From Gallintestinimicrobium propionicum (lineage in GTDB: Bacteria > Bacillota > Clostridia > Lachnospirales > Lachnospiraceae), in the NCBI RefSeq assembly GCF_025567525.1, contig NZ_JAOQJY010000017.1, positions 1-64,000 on the forward strand: a stretch of DNA of 64,000 nucleotides, in the 5' to 3' direction. The translations under genes were made by a program, and so were the position numbers. Shown piece by piece: positions 42,293 through 52,100 of the stretch; position 1 is the stretch's first letter, and every line of letters starts with the position of its first letter. Under the pieces are notes generated by a model. That model made no database searches and was not told the DNA's origin. It saw only the letters and a list, made by a program, of their open reading frames with translations.

Positions 42293-42889
42293 ATGGGATT
42301 AAAAGATGCGAAAGAAGGAAAACTTCTATATCATTTAACAGAATTAAAGAATCTGGAATCTATTATTGATTTTGGCCTTGTGCCGAGAAAGATTCTAAGG
42401 GAGAATACGGTAACATTTGGAGATGTAGCAGATCCAGAAATTATACGCAAGAGGGAAAGTCTGGGATTGGACGGATACATTCCATTTCATTTTCATCCAT
42501 ATTCAGCTTTTGATGTGGCTGTAAAGAAAACTCATGCGGGAGAGGAAATGATCTATATCTGTATTACCAGAAATTTGGCAAGGCGCAATAATTTCAGCAT
42601 TTTACCTAAGCACCCATTGGCATTGGAAGGATGCCAGTTATATGATTATGATGAAGGTTTTGAAATGATCAACTGGGATATTCTTACCAGTGTGGGGCAA
42701 AATGACGTGGAAGCCAGAAATATAAAGATGGCGGAATGCCTGAGCCCATTGGTTATTCCTGTTGATGCATTCCAGTGCATCTATGTTTCATCTGAAGAAA
42801 CTAAAAACAGAGTAACAAATTTACTGAAACAGAAAGGCGTTATCTTTCCACCGCCATTTATTACGGTGATGTCCCAATGGTTTGAATAA
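42293..42889 (+). CDS. darT: DarT-like ssDNA ADP-ribosyltransferase toxin
   Basis: 198 residues from ATG 42293 (AGGAGGAGAA upstream). The NAD-binding start YHLTELKNLESIIDFGLVPR (His14) and the DUF4433 core (IPFHFHPYSAFDVAVKK; DVEARNIKMAECLSP, whose Glu is the likely catalytic one) match DarT. DarT adds ADP-ribose to bases in single-stranded DNA, blocking replication and acting in phage defence. The matching DarG antitoxin lies 15 bases downstream. Confidence 0.85.
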   Translation: MGLKDAKEGKLLYHLTELKNLESIIDFGLVPRKILRENTVTFGDVADPEIIRKRESLGLDGYIPFHFHPYSAFDVAVKKTHAGEEMIYICITRNLARRNNFSILPKHPLALEGCQLYDYDEGFEMINWDILTSVGQNDVEARNIKMAECLSPLVIPVDAFQCIYVSSEETKNRVTNLLKQKGVIFPPPFITVMSQWFE

Positions 42890-42904
42890 CGAGAGGAGGT
42901 GGTT

Positions 42905-43945
42905 GTGTTGATTAAATACACAACTGGAGATATGTTTCAGTCTGGTGCAGAGTGTTTAGTTAATACAGTCAACTGTGAAGGCTATATGGGAAAGGGAATT
43001 GCGTATCAATTTAAACTGAAATTTCCGGAAAACAATAAAGCCTATATAAAAGCATGTAAAGACAAAACACTTCATGTCGGAACAATCCATACTTTTGTAG
43101 AGAATGGCATTACAATTGTAAACTTTCCGACGAAAGATAAGTGGCGTGAAAACTCTAAAATAAGTTATATAGAAACAGCACTGGATGTTCTGGTAGAAAG
43201 GCTTCCGAAACTGAATGTAAAGTCCGTAGCGATTCCCCCGCTGGGATGTGGTAATGGTGGTTTGGATTGGCAGACAGTAAAAGAACTGATACAAAAGAAA
43301 TTAAAACCAATTGCTGATGATTTTACGGTTTTGATTTATGAGCCACAGAGAAATTATGTGCAGAAAGCAGCTACTGCACCTAAACTTACAGCAGCCAGTT
43401 TAGTCTTGATGAAACTCAAAATGGGACTGAAACGTTGTACAAAACTTCGTCTTCAAAAAGCGGCGTATTTTATGAATTTATATCTGGAAGAACCTTATTT
43501 TTCCTTTCAAAAGTATAAATATGGTCCATATGCCCATTCCATTGATATTGTTGGCAGAAATATCGGAGAGTATCAGAGTTTTTATGGATTAAATGATACA
43601 GAATCGACGTATCAGTTAGCTTATCAGGTGATATGCAGTGAAAAAACAACAAAGCTATTGAACCGCCTTTCTCCTGCAATTGAAAAGGCTGTTGCTTATG
43701 TAAATGGGATAGAGAGCGACCATGAACTGGAAGGACTTGCAACAGTAACTTATTTAGTCCAGACTTTTTCAAGAATAGATGCCAGCCAGATCGTATCTGA
43801 ATTTAAACAGTGGTCAGATGACAAAGCAACCCGTTTTACTGAGGATGAAATAAAGAAATACATTGACTGCTTGGAGCAGATGGGTGTGATAGAACGGGAT
43901 ATTATGGGAAACTATTGCATTTCAGAGTATCTTTCTTACAGATAA
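42905..43945 (+). CDS. darG: DarG-like macrodomain antitoxin
   Basis: About 346 residues. Start at GTG 42905 or TTG 42908; a GTG at 42899 lies inside the AGGAGG site and is unlikely. The N-terminal macrodomain (about 1-150: CLVNTVNCEGYMGKGIAYQF, IPPLGCGNGGLDW) removes ADP-ribose from DNA. The C-terminal half (LRLQKAAYFMNLYLEEPYFS, KYGPYAHSIDIVGRNI) resembles the domain that binds DarT directly and related DUF4065/SocA-like folds. Together they form a DarTG toxin-antitoxin defence unit. Confidence 0.85.
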   Translation: MLIKYTTGDMFQSGAECLVNTVNCEGYMGKGIAYQFKLKFPENNKAYIKACKDKTLHVGTIHTFVENGITIVNFPTKDKWRENSKISYIETALDVLVERLPKLNVKSVAIPPLGCGNGGLDWQTVKELIQKKLKPIADDFTVLIYEPQRNYVQKAATAPKLTAASLVLMKLKMGLKRCTKLRLQKAAYFMNLYLEEPYFSFQKYKYGPYAHSIDIVGRNIGEYQSFYGLNDTESTYQLAYQVICSEKTTKLLNRLSPAIEKAVAYVNGIESDHELEGLATVTYLVQTFSRIDASQIVSEFKQWSDDKATRFTEDEIKKYIDCLEQMGVIERDIMGNYCISEYLSYR

Positions 43946-43982
43946 ACAACAATTAAAAAAGAAAATAGGAAGTAACACGAAG

Positions 43983-44017
43983 AGCATTATCGCTAAAAAC
44001 GGTAGTGCTTTTTTTGT
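43983..44017 (+). terminator. Rho-independent terminator after darTG
   Basis: AGCATTATCG and CGGTAGTGCT form a 10-bp stem with two G-U pairs, followed by a run of seven Ts. Confidence 0.7.
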
Positions 44018-44040
44018 GCATAAAAAGGAGGTATTGCTAC

Positions 44041-45381
44041 ATGGAAAAAGGTGAGATGGGCGAGAATGCCACCGGACGTTTGGCAACGTATTATGTGGCA
44101 GAATGTATGGAATTTAACCGCTATGGAGAATACAGGGAGGATATCCACAGTGCAGAAGAGGCAGTAAAGATCTATCAGAGTATTCCTTCTGAAAGGTTGA
44201 ATGCAGGAAAAGGAATTGGGCTTCATGTGGAGGAAGAAGATGGTATTCCATTGGAATTTTCCCTGGTTTATAACGGAGAGTTGGATGTGGATCTTTTGAG
44301 AGATATCTATGATCCAAACCAATACCCAGAGGTTTTTATAGCTGCCAGGGAACTGAGTGCTTATCTTCCGGAAACAAAAGTCATTGATACCAAAGGGCTT
44401 TTAAAAGAGAAAACCTTGGAGGCTACTGTTTTTGCAGATGAAATGATAAAACTGGAAAAAAATCTTGACCCTGATTTTTACCATACCTTTTATCCGAAAG
44501 AAGCAGAACATAAGGAAGCTATTATATGGAAAGCCTTATGTCAAGATGGAAAAGAGGAATACAGCAGGTGGCTGGGAAGCAAGATATTTGAGCAGAAACC
44601 AGAGCTGAAAGAACAGGCAGACAAACTAAAGACAACACTGGAACAGGTAAAACTTATTCCGCCGGTGGACTTGAAACCCTTTGTGTATGTGCGGATCAGT
44701 GAACACCCGGACATTCCATTGGAAGAAGCCATGCCATTAAATCAAGCGGTAGAATTGTTCGGAAAGCTGGATCGGCAGGCAGTGGAAGAGAAAGATATGG
44801 CAGGTTATTACAAAACACATTTTGAAATCTGTTTTCTCTCAGAGGGGGAAGTCATGTCTTATACCGGGCGCCAGGATTTTGGTGACGGGGAAGGAAATCT
44901 GCTGGATCATGTAAAAGCATTTGCAGATTATTATCTCCATACAGAAGAAGGGCAGAAGCTTATGAAACAGACCGCCAGGACAACAGAAGAATGGGAACAT
45001 GAACAACAGCAAATGAGATGGGTACTGGAGGAGATGCTTCCTACCCTTCAGTATTTCTGCAACCTGGAAAAACTGGAAACAGCGGTTCTGGAAGAACAGG
45101 AAATAGAAAAGAAAGTCCCTTTACTGACGCAGGGGGACGCATCACGAAAAGCATATCAGGAAGCCATGCTTGCCTATATCCGGGAAAGCAGGATTGCATT
45201 AAATACAGGGAAGGAGCTGCCTTGTATGCCGGATATCCGGGATTTTGCAACTGCCTGTCCGGATAAATCATACAAAGAACAGGTTATGGAAGAGATACGA
45301 CAGGAAGCAGAGTCATACGGTATGACCGTAGAAGCGTATGCAGCAAATGGATATGAGCCGCCAAAAAGGGGCGGCAGATAA
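44041..45381 (+). CDS. Large element protein with YodL/LPD-type domains
   Basis: 458 residues, AAGGAGG upstream. The N-terminal region (TYYVAECMEFNRYGEYREDI, HSAEEAVKIYQSIPSERLNA, GIGLHVEE) is the YodL/LPD type common in polyvalent proteins of conjugative elements. The middle (YVRISEHPDIPLEEAMPLNQ) repeats that theme. The C-terminus ends in EAESYGMTVEAYAANGYEPP, a DUF4316-like tail. Function unknown; probably acts in the recipient or on DNA. Confidence 0.65.
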   Translation: MEKGEMGENATGRLATYYVAECMEFNRYGEYREDIHSAEEAVKIYQSIPSERLNAGKGIGLHVEEEDGIPLEFSLVYNGELDVDLLRDIYDPNQYPEVFIAARELSAYLPETKVIDTKGLLKEKTLEATVFADEMIKLEKNLDPDFYHTFYPKEAEHKEAIIWKALCQDGKEEYSRWLGSKIFEQKPELKEQADKLKTTLEQVKLIPPVDLKPFVYVRISEHPDIPLEEAMPLNQAVELFGKLDRQAVEEKDMAGYYKTHFEICFLSEGEVMSYTGRQDFGDGEGNLLDHVKAFADYYLHTEEGQKLMKQTARTTEEWEHEQQQMRWVLEEMLPTLQYFCNLEKLETAVLEEQEIEKKVPLLTQGDASRKAYQEAMLAYIRESRIALNTGKELPCMPDIRDFATACPDKSYKEQVMEEIRQEAESYGMTVEAYAANGYEPPKRGGR

Positions 45382-45440
45382 AATTAGGAAAGGAGGCGGA
45401 GTTTTGGCCATGTAAAAGATATCTTCCCTCCTGAAAAAAA

Positions 45441-46262
45441 TTGGATTTAGAAAAAACAGCAATAGAACGTATCCGCACTGCCAGCCAGATGTCCCTGCAA
45501 CATTATGGGCTTCCTTTGGTAGTGACGGACAGTGGAGGAAAAGACAGCGCCGTATGCAGGGAACTGGTACGGCGTTCCGGCGTGCCATTTGAACTGATGC
45601 ACAACCTGACTACTGCAGATGCCCCACAGACTATTTATTATGTGAGGGAACAGTTTCAGAAGGCAGAACAGGCCGGTATAACTTGTAGTATCAATAAACC
45701 TTACTATAAAGGGCAGCGGATAACTATGTGGAGCCTGATCCCCATGAAAATGATCCCTCCTACCAGGACTATCCGGTATTGTTGTGAGGTTCTAAAAGAA
45801 AATGGTGGGGCTGGGCGTTTTATCACCACAGGTGTCCGGTGGGCAGAAAGCCGAAAGCGGAGGAAAAACAGGGGGATTTATGAAAATTTTGTCCCAAATG
45901 GAAAAAAACGTGCCATTATTTTAAATAATGATAATGATGATACCAGGCGACTCTTTGAATCATGCCTGTCAAGGGGCAAACACGTATGCAATCCCATTGT
46001 TGACTGGAGTGACCAGCAGGTCTGGGAGTATATCCAGGCAGAGAAAATACCCATGAACCCTCTTTACGAAATGGGATTTCACTGGGTTGGCTGTGTAGGC
46101 TGTCCTATGGCAGGAAAACAAAGATACCGGGAGTTCCGCATCTTCCCGACCTATGAGAGGGCTTACCGGCGGGCTTTTGCTAAAATGCTGGAGTTAAGGA
46201 AAGCTGCAGGAAGGCAGTGCAATTCCCGCTTATGGTCAGATGTAGATGCTTTTTTCCGTTAG
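45441..46262 (+). CDS. PAPS-reductase-like protein, ended early by an amber codon
   Basis: 273 residues, TTG start. The N-type ATP pyrophosphatase loop TDSGGKDSAVCRELV is intact, and CCEVLKENGG, NPIVDWSDQQVWEYI and GCVGCPMAG are typical of the PAPS reductase/DndC-like superfamily. The frame ends at TAG 46260-46262 (CGT TAG TGG), yet coding continues in the same frame for 27 codons (WMEDPGIPGQYELSFHEDTN) to a second TAG at 46344-46346. The natural C-terminus was probably FRWWMED..., so a TGG to TAG change truncated it. Confidence 0.7.
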   Translation: MDLEKTAIERIRTASQMSLQHYGLPLVVTDSGGKDSAVCRELVRRSGVPFELMHNLTTADAPQTIYYVREQFQKAEQAGITCSINKPYYKGQRITMWSLIPMKMIPPTRTIRYCCEVLKENGGAGRFITTGVRWAESRKRRKNRGIYENFVPNGKKRAIILNNDNDDTRRLFESCLSRGKHVCNPIVDWSDQQVWEYIQAEKIPMNPLYEMGFHWVGCVGCPMAGKQRYREFRIFPTYERAYRRAFAKMLELRKAAGRQCNSRLWSDVDAFFR

Positions 46263-46409
46263 TGGATGGAGGATCCTGGTATCCCCGGACAGTATGAATT
46301 GTCCTTTCATGAAGATACCAATGAGATTTATTATGACTATTTGTAGTGGAAGAGAGGAGGAATTATCGCAAAATATCAATTATCTTTTGGACTGCAGTAT
46401 GAAGCCTGG

Positions 46410-46871
46410 ATGCTGGAAATCCGTATTCCGGACTGGCTGGAGTTTCCTTCTAAGGAGCAGGCACTAAAATATGGTGAGCAAGCTGAGGTTTCCGTTTTCT
46501 TAAAAGCGGAAGCTATTTTTTTGCTCTTTGATGGCAGTAAGGAGAAGATTTTACCGCAGCAGACGGAACTTTATCAGTTTTCCTACCTGAAAGAAAAGAC
46601 TTATGACAGACTGGGACCGCCACTTTCCCCGGAAGACATAGACCATTTGGTAGAAGTGGGGGAATTGGAGCAGGTACTGTTCAGTGAAAAATATATCCTG
46701 ACAGAAGATGATTACCAGGAATTTTCCGGAAACCTTATGGAAGCCTTTCAGGAATTGGAAAAGGAGTACGGTCCACCACCCAGAGAAAAGGAACAGGGGT
46801 ATCTGTTTCAGGCGCTCTGGTATCAGGCAGAAGAATTAAACCCCGGAGAGGGGGACTGCTTTGGAGATTAA
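46410..46871 (+). CDS. Hypothetical element protein with uncertain start
   Basis: 153 residues from the first ATG. However, protein-like sequence (AKYQLSFGLQYEAW) continues upstream in frame to AGGAGG at 46355-46360, where only ATT (46362) or ATC (46365) could serve as a start; ATG 46410 itself has no ribosome site. The body (LSPEDIDHLVEVGELEQVLF) is acidic. Its end overlaps the TTG start of the next gene. Confidence 0.6.
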   Translation: MLEIRIPDWLEFPSKEQALKYGEQAEVSVFLKAEAIFLLFDGSKEKILPQQTELYQFSYLKEKTYDRLGPPLSPEDIDHLVEVGELEQVLFSEKYILTEDDYQEFSGNLMEAFQELEKEYGPPPREKEQGYLFQALWYQAEELNPGEGDCFGD

Positions 46872-48957
46872 GGTAAAAAAAGAAAAAGAGCCGGAGCTGA
46901 AATTAAAAAAAGAAGCCCAGGTGACGGTGCATAAGAAAAATCCTATTTTATCTGCAAAGGAAAAGAAAGCTGCTTTTACCTCTAAGCCGGTGGCCGATCT
47001 TTTAGGGCAGAGAAAGAAAAAAGAAGGGGCAGAAAAAGGGAAACAGCCGAAGCAGGGCAGAGAAGCGCTGTTTGAAAAACAAAAGGAAAAGAAAAAGCAA
47101 TCCGGGAAAGAGGCAGCAATCCGGGGAGCAGCAGAAGATAGAAAACAAAATGGAAAGGCCAAAAGCACCGTATCTGTACCGGGAACCTTACAGCCGGATC
47201 AGATGAAACAGGGGGTAGCACCAAACAGTCAGCCCTCTGCTGGTTTCCAGGCGAAGGAACAGTATCGGAGGGAACAGGCTGCAAAGCTGGCGGAAACAAA
47301 AAAATCTTCCCTGGCGAAGCAGACTGCCATAAAAGGGGTACGCCGGGGAGAGGCTGCTATATTGACCCAGTTAGAGGGCGGGGAGGAAGTCAATGATTCC
47401 CTTTATGTCATGGGGACAGCAACAAAACCGGCAGAAAAGCTGTGGAAGGATCGGAATTATAGAAAGGCAGAGCAGGAATTAAAGGTAAAACAGGCAGATG
47501 GGAAGATCACCAATAAGCAGTTTTACAGACAAACAAGAGCAGTGAAAAAGAAACAGATGGAGAAACAGAAAAAACAGGCAGTCCGGCAGAGAAAAATCCA
47601 GTATATGATCAATAAGCTCACCGGAAATGGGCAGCAGGACAGTTTGGCACAGGTGGCAAAAGATATTGTAAAGATGAAAGCCTCTGTGTTTATGCTGAAG
47701 GTGGTCCAGTTTGCCGGGGCGCTTTTGGCTCCGCTGTTCAGTATTCTTCTTGTGGTGGCAATCCCTGTAGTGATTATCTTTTTCCTCTTATACTGTTCGC
47801 CACTTGGTGCGTTCATGCCAAATCCGTCTGAGGAGAACCCTACCGTCCGAGAAGTTTTAAGCGGTTACTACATGGACTTTAATACAAAACTTGGACAAAA
47901 TGGGAAAGATGGGGCAGTTACCTATCTCCATGAGAAAAACGGGAATTATGTGAGTAATTACTATGATACTTTAATGGTTTATATGGTGAAGTATGGAACC
48001 GGGGATATAGGTGTGGATATGGATCAGCGGCATAAGGACAAGCTGAAGGAAATCTTTGATGAAATGAACAGTTTTGAAAACACGACCATAACCACCACCA
48101 TAAAGGCAGGGGAAAGCCTGGGAAATGTTGTCACCAGCGGTTATTGCCAGTGCAGTATCTGTTGTGGACAGTGGGCAGGAGGACCTACAGCCTCCGGTGT
48201 CATGCCAAAACCGGACCATACCATTGCAGTAGATGCACAAAACCCCTTTGTCCCTATGGGAACCAGGATCATTATGAACGGGATTGAATATACCGTAGAA
48301 GATACCGGAGCATTTGACCGGTATGGGGTACAATTTGATGTTTTCTGTGCAGATCATGCAACTGCGTCTGCCTGGGGACATCAGACTTTTGAAGCGTTTC
48401 TGGCAGATGGGGACGAAAATGAGATTACGGTAACAAAGAAGGGCTGCTACGTCAAGAACCTGAATTATGAGGACTATATTGCACTTGGAAAGCTGACCGA
48501 AAAAGAAGAAGAACTTTTAAGGGAAGTCATGAGTGAGGAATTCCGAAATGAGATCCCTTCCTTTGGCGTAGGAAGTGACGTTGCAAATCTGGCACTGACG
48601 AAGGTAGGCTGCAAATACAGTCAGGAACACCGGTATGAGGAAGGATATTATGATTGCAGTTCCCTGGTACAGCGGTTGTATCAGGAGGTAGGCATTTCCC
48701 TTCCGGCGATTGCCTCTACCCAGGGAGAATTTATGGTAACACATGGGTTGGAAGTTACAGAAGGCGAACTGGAGCCGGGAGATCTGATTTTTTATTCTTA
48801 TGAGCAGAATGGGCAGTTCCGCAATATTTCCCATGTGGCAATTTATGTTGGTAATGGCAGAATGGTACATGCAGCCAACAGCAGACGTGGAGTAGTGAAT
48901 GACCCGTTCAATCCGTCGAACATTGGGCTGTATGGAAGACCCAGCCGCTTGCAGTAA
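46861..48957 (+). CDS. Cell-wall hydrolase of the transfer apparatus (3D plus NlpC/P60)
   Basis: 698 residues, TTG start. A long Lys/Gln-rich cytoplasmic part (1-270) leads to one or two membrane helices (VVQFAGALLAPLFSILLVVA, IPVVIIFFLLYC). Outside, a 3D-type (MltA-like) domain (VTSGYCQCSICCGQWAGGPT; VEDTGAFDRYGVQFDVFCA) is followed by an NlpC/P60 domain with catalytic Cys in YYDCSSLVQRLY and His in ISHVAIYVGNG. It opens peptidoglycan for the conjugation channel, the job of Tn916 Orf14 or PrgK. Confidence 0.88.
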   Translation: MEIKVKKEKEPELKLKKEAQVTVHKKNPILSAKEKKAAFTSKPVADLLGQRKKKEGAEKGKQPKQGREALFEKQKEKKKQSGKEAAIRGAAEDRKQNGKAKSTVSVPGTLQPDQMKQGVAPNSQPSAGFQAKEQYRREQAAKLAETKKSSLAKQTAIKGVRRGEAAILTQLEGGEEVNDSLYVMGTATKPAEKLWKDRNYRKAEQELKVKQADGKITNKQFYRQTRAVKKKQMEKQKKQAVRQRKIQYMINKLTGNGQQDSLAQVAKDIVKMKASVFMLKVVQFAGALLAPLFSILLVVAIPVVIIFFLLYCSPLGAFMPNPSEENPTVREVLSGYYMDFNTKLGQNGKDGAVTYLHEKNGNYVSNYYDTLMVYMVKYGTGDIGVDMDQRHKDKLKEIFDEMNSFENTTITTTIKAGESLGNVVTSGYCQCSICCGQWAGGPTASGVMPKPDHTIAVDAQNPFVPMGTRIIMNGIEYTVEDTGAFDRYGVQFDVFCADHATASAWGHQTFEAFLADGDENEITVTKKGCYVKNLNYEDYIALGKLTEKEEELLREVMSEEFRNEIPSFGVGSDVANLALTKVGCKYSQEHRYEEGYYDCSSLVQRLYQEVGISLPAIASTQGEFMVTHGLEVTEGELEPGDLIFYSYEQNGQFRNISHVAIYVGNGRMVHAANSRRGVVNDPFNPSNIGLYGRPSRLQ

Positions 48958-48969
48958 GAAAGGAGAAGC

Positions 48970-49176
48970 ATGGACGAAAAAGAATATGAAGTGACCATAA
49001 CAGAAGTCCTGGAGAAAAAAGTAAGATACCGGGGCAGGAATGAACTGGAGGCAACTGCAAAAGCAGAAGCAGATTATTATGCAGAAAAAATCGTGCTGGG
49101 GGCAGATGATTTTTCCTATCGTGATATTTCTGCAAAAGAACTGGTACCTGTAAAAGAAAGAAGGAACAGCAGATGA
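48970..49176 (+). CDS. DpnD/PcfM-family small protein
   Basis: 68 residues, AAAGGAG upstream. YEVTITEVLEKKVRYRGRNE and EATAKAEADYYAEKIVLGAD DF match the DpnD/PcfM family. Overlaps the next gene by four bases (ATGA). Confidence 0.75.
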   Translation: MDEKEYEVTITEVLEKKVRYRGRNELEATAKAEADYYAEKIVLGADDFSYRDISAKELVPVKERRNSR

Positions 49177-52100
49177 AGCATATCACAAAAGTACGGGAAC
49201 TGTATGAGGAAACCATACACTGGATTTCAGAGTCGGAGGATTCCTGGAAAAATTTTCTTTTCTGCATGGGGCGCTTGTATCAGTTGGACTTCTTAAATAC
49301 CTGTATGGTATATGCCCAGCGCCCAGATGCGTCCGTTCTTGCAGGATATGATGCCTGGCTGGAAATGGATTTGCCGGTTGCCAGAGGAAGTAAAGGAATT
49401 GCAGTATTTCCTTCCAAAATTTTCGGGGAAGGAGTTACCCATGTTTATGATATTCAAGATGTAAAGGGACAGGGAATCCGGCCCTGGAACTGGCAGGTGA
49501 ATGGGACAAACCGCAGACTGCTGGCAAGGGAGCTGTTCCCGGAAATCTACGAACAGGAAAAAAAGTTTAAAAATTCTTTAGACGCCTTTACAAGAACAAA
49601 TGTTTGGTTTATGATAGAAGAGGAATATGAAATTTTAAAATCCTTGCAGAAGCTGGCTGTCCTTACCGGAGAGGGACAGGAGGTAAAAGAAAACCAGATT
49701 ACAGAGTTTCTTGTAAACAGTGTCTGTTATGCGGTGGAAAGCCGCTGCGGTATCCGAGATGACACCCTGGATTTTTCTTTTATCTGCGGTTTTTCAGAGA
49801 ATGAGGAGGTTCTGTACCGGACAGGACGGTTAGTATCCCATTTATCTGGGCGGATTGTGTTACAGATTGCAAGGACCATGAAGAACATAGACCTTGAAAG
49901 GAGGCAGTATTATGGAAGGGATCGCAGGAATCCAGTACAGGGAAATGAATGGCGTACAGATACCAGTCTTAGAGGGCGTGATGAGCGAGGAGAAGATACT
50001 GGCGTCCCTGAACCGTTACGGCAGGATCGCAGCACAGGAAATGAAGAGAACGGACCAGGCACAATACGAAATGATGCTCCTGTCCGGGAAACTGATGGAG
50101 CGGCTTATGAAAATCCAGACAGAAGCGGAGGAATACCACGAGAAACTGGCAGAAAGTCTTCTGAAGACCTGGACCAGAGAGGACAGGACCGACCCTTACA
50201 ATACGTTGGAAATGACCAACCTTCGGATACAGGCGGACATGGAAGCGCAGAAACAGGTTATGGAGGAGATCATTCACCCCAGGATCGGATAAAACAGGAA
50301 AAAACAGAAGAGGATACAGAGAAAGGAACTGCTTCGGCGGTTCCTTTTCTGTCTGGGGAGATAGAACCTGCACAGCCGGAAAACTGGCAGAAAGAGAAAA
50401 TCCTTCTGGAAATGACAGGGCAGGAGATACCATATAAAATTTATGAGTTTTACCGGAACAATCCAGAGGAAACAGACCGGGAAGCCTATCTTTATGAATT
50501 GTATGGAGATGTAAAAAGAGAAGCCCATACAAAAGACGGTATCCTGACCGCAGAAAGCGGTTCCAGTGGTTTTTATATTCTTTGGAGTGAGGGAACTTCC
50601 ATGAAGGAGGCGTTCTGGTACTGGGACGAAGTTTCTTTGGAAATTGGGAAACGGATTGAAAAAGGGACCTATCTTCCTTTGTTATCTGTATCGGAGGAAG
50701 CCTTAGAAAATGGGGAAGAAACAGAGGAAGAAACCTTACAGCCAGAGAAAGTGCAGGAAGTGATTGAGGAAAAGGAACCAATCCCATTAGAAGAGATTGG
50801 CATAGCCTTTTATAAACAGAATATCCAGGCGGATATTTTAAAGAAAATGCTCTGTCTGGTCTATACGACCAATCAGCTACCGGAAGAAAAAGACCATTTT
50901 TTGAAGATGCTTTTGCTTCGGGAAGTACCGGAAGGCCAGCCTTATTATCTGGTGCGGACAGAACATGGAAGCTATGAGCTTTGTATTCAGGAAAATGGGA
51001 TTAAGATCACCCTGCCGGAAAGCCAAGATTTTCTGCAGGAACTTTCCTGGGATCAGTTTGGCGGGCTTACTGCACATCTGGCAGAGGAGGACCAGATTGC
51101 CTATACCGAAGATTCAGAAACCTTAGAGCAGCAGGAGAATATGTACCGTCTGCTTCCCTGGTTTCCTGCATTATGGGAAGAATATAGCGAAATTCTTAAA
51201 AAAGAAGAGCTTTGGCAGGAAGGAAGAACCTCTGTCCAGACAGAAGGTAAGGTAGAAGCCGGAGATTATTATTACCCAGAAGGGTGGCTTCAGTTTACCG
51301 GTGGGGATAAAAGCCGGTATCAGAAAAATATCCGGGCGATCCGTATCTTAAAAACACTGGAGCAGGAAGAGAGAAATGCCACAAAAGAAGAACAGGAAAT
51401 TCTTGCGGGGTATGTAGGGTGGGGCGGGTTGCCAAATGCTTTTAACAGTAAACGCCCGGAGTGGAAAAAAGAATATCAGGAATTGAAGGAACTGTTGACC
51501 GCAGAAGAATACGCCCAGGCAAGGGCCAGTGTCAACAGTTCTTTTTATACGCCGCCGGAAGTCGTGCGGGGTGTTTATAAAGCCCTGGAGCAGTTTGGAT
51601 TCCAGAAGGGAAAAATTCTGGAACCGGCTATGGGGATTGGAAACTTTTTTCATGGTCTTCCGGAAAATATGCAAAAATCCCAGCTTTATGGTGTGGAGAT
51701 TGATGCCATAAGCGGAAGGATTGCACAAAAGCTCCACCCTTCAGCCAGTATCCAGATCAAAGGATTTGAAAAAACGGAATTTGAGGATAACAGCTTTGAT
51801 GTGATTGTGGGAAACGTGCCTTTTGGGGACTTCCGCTTGTATGATCCCCGATATAAAAAGATGAAGCTGAAAGTCCATGATTATTTTATCCGGAAAAGCC
51901 TGGACCTCCTTCGGCCAGGAGGCATTTTGGCAGTGGTAACTTCAAAAGGAACGTTGGATAAAAATGACAGCACTGTGAGAAAAAATCTGGCAGAACAGGC
52001 AGACCTTTTAGGGGCAGTCCGGCTTCCGGCAGATTCTTTTGGAAAGAGCGCCAATACCGCAGTTACCAGTGACCTTTTGTTTTTTCAGAAAAAAGCAGAG

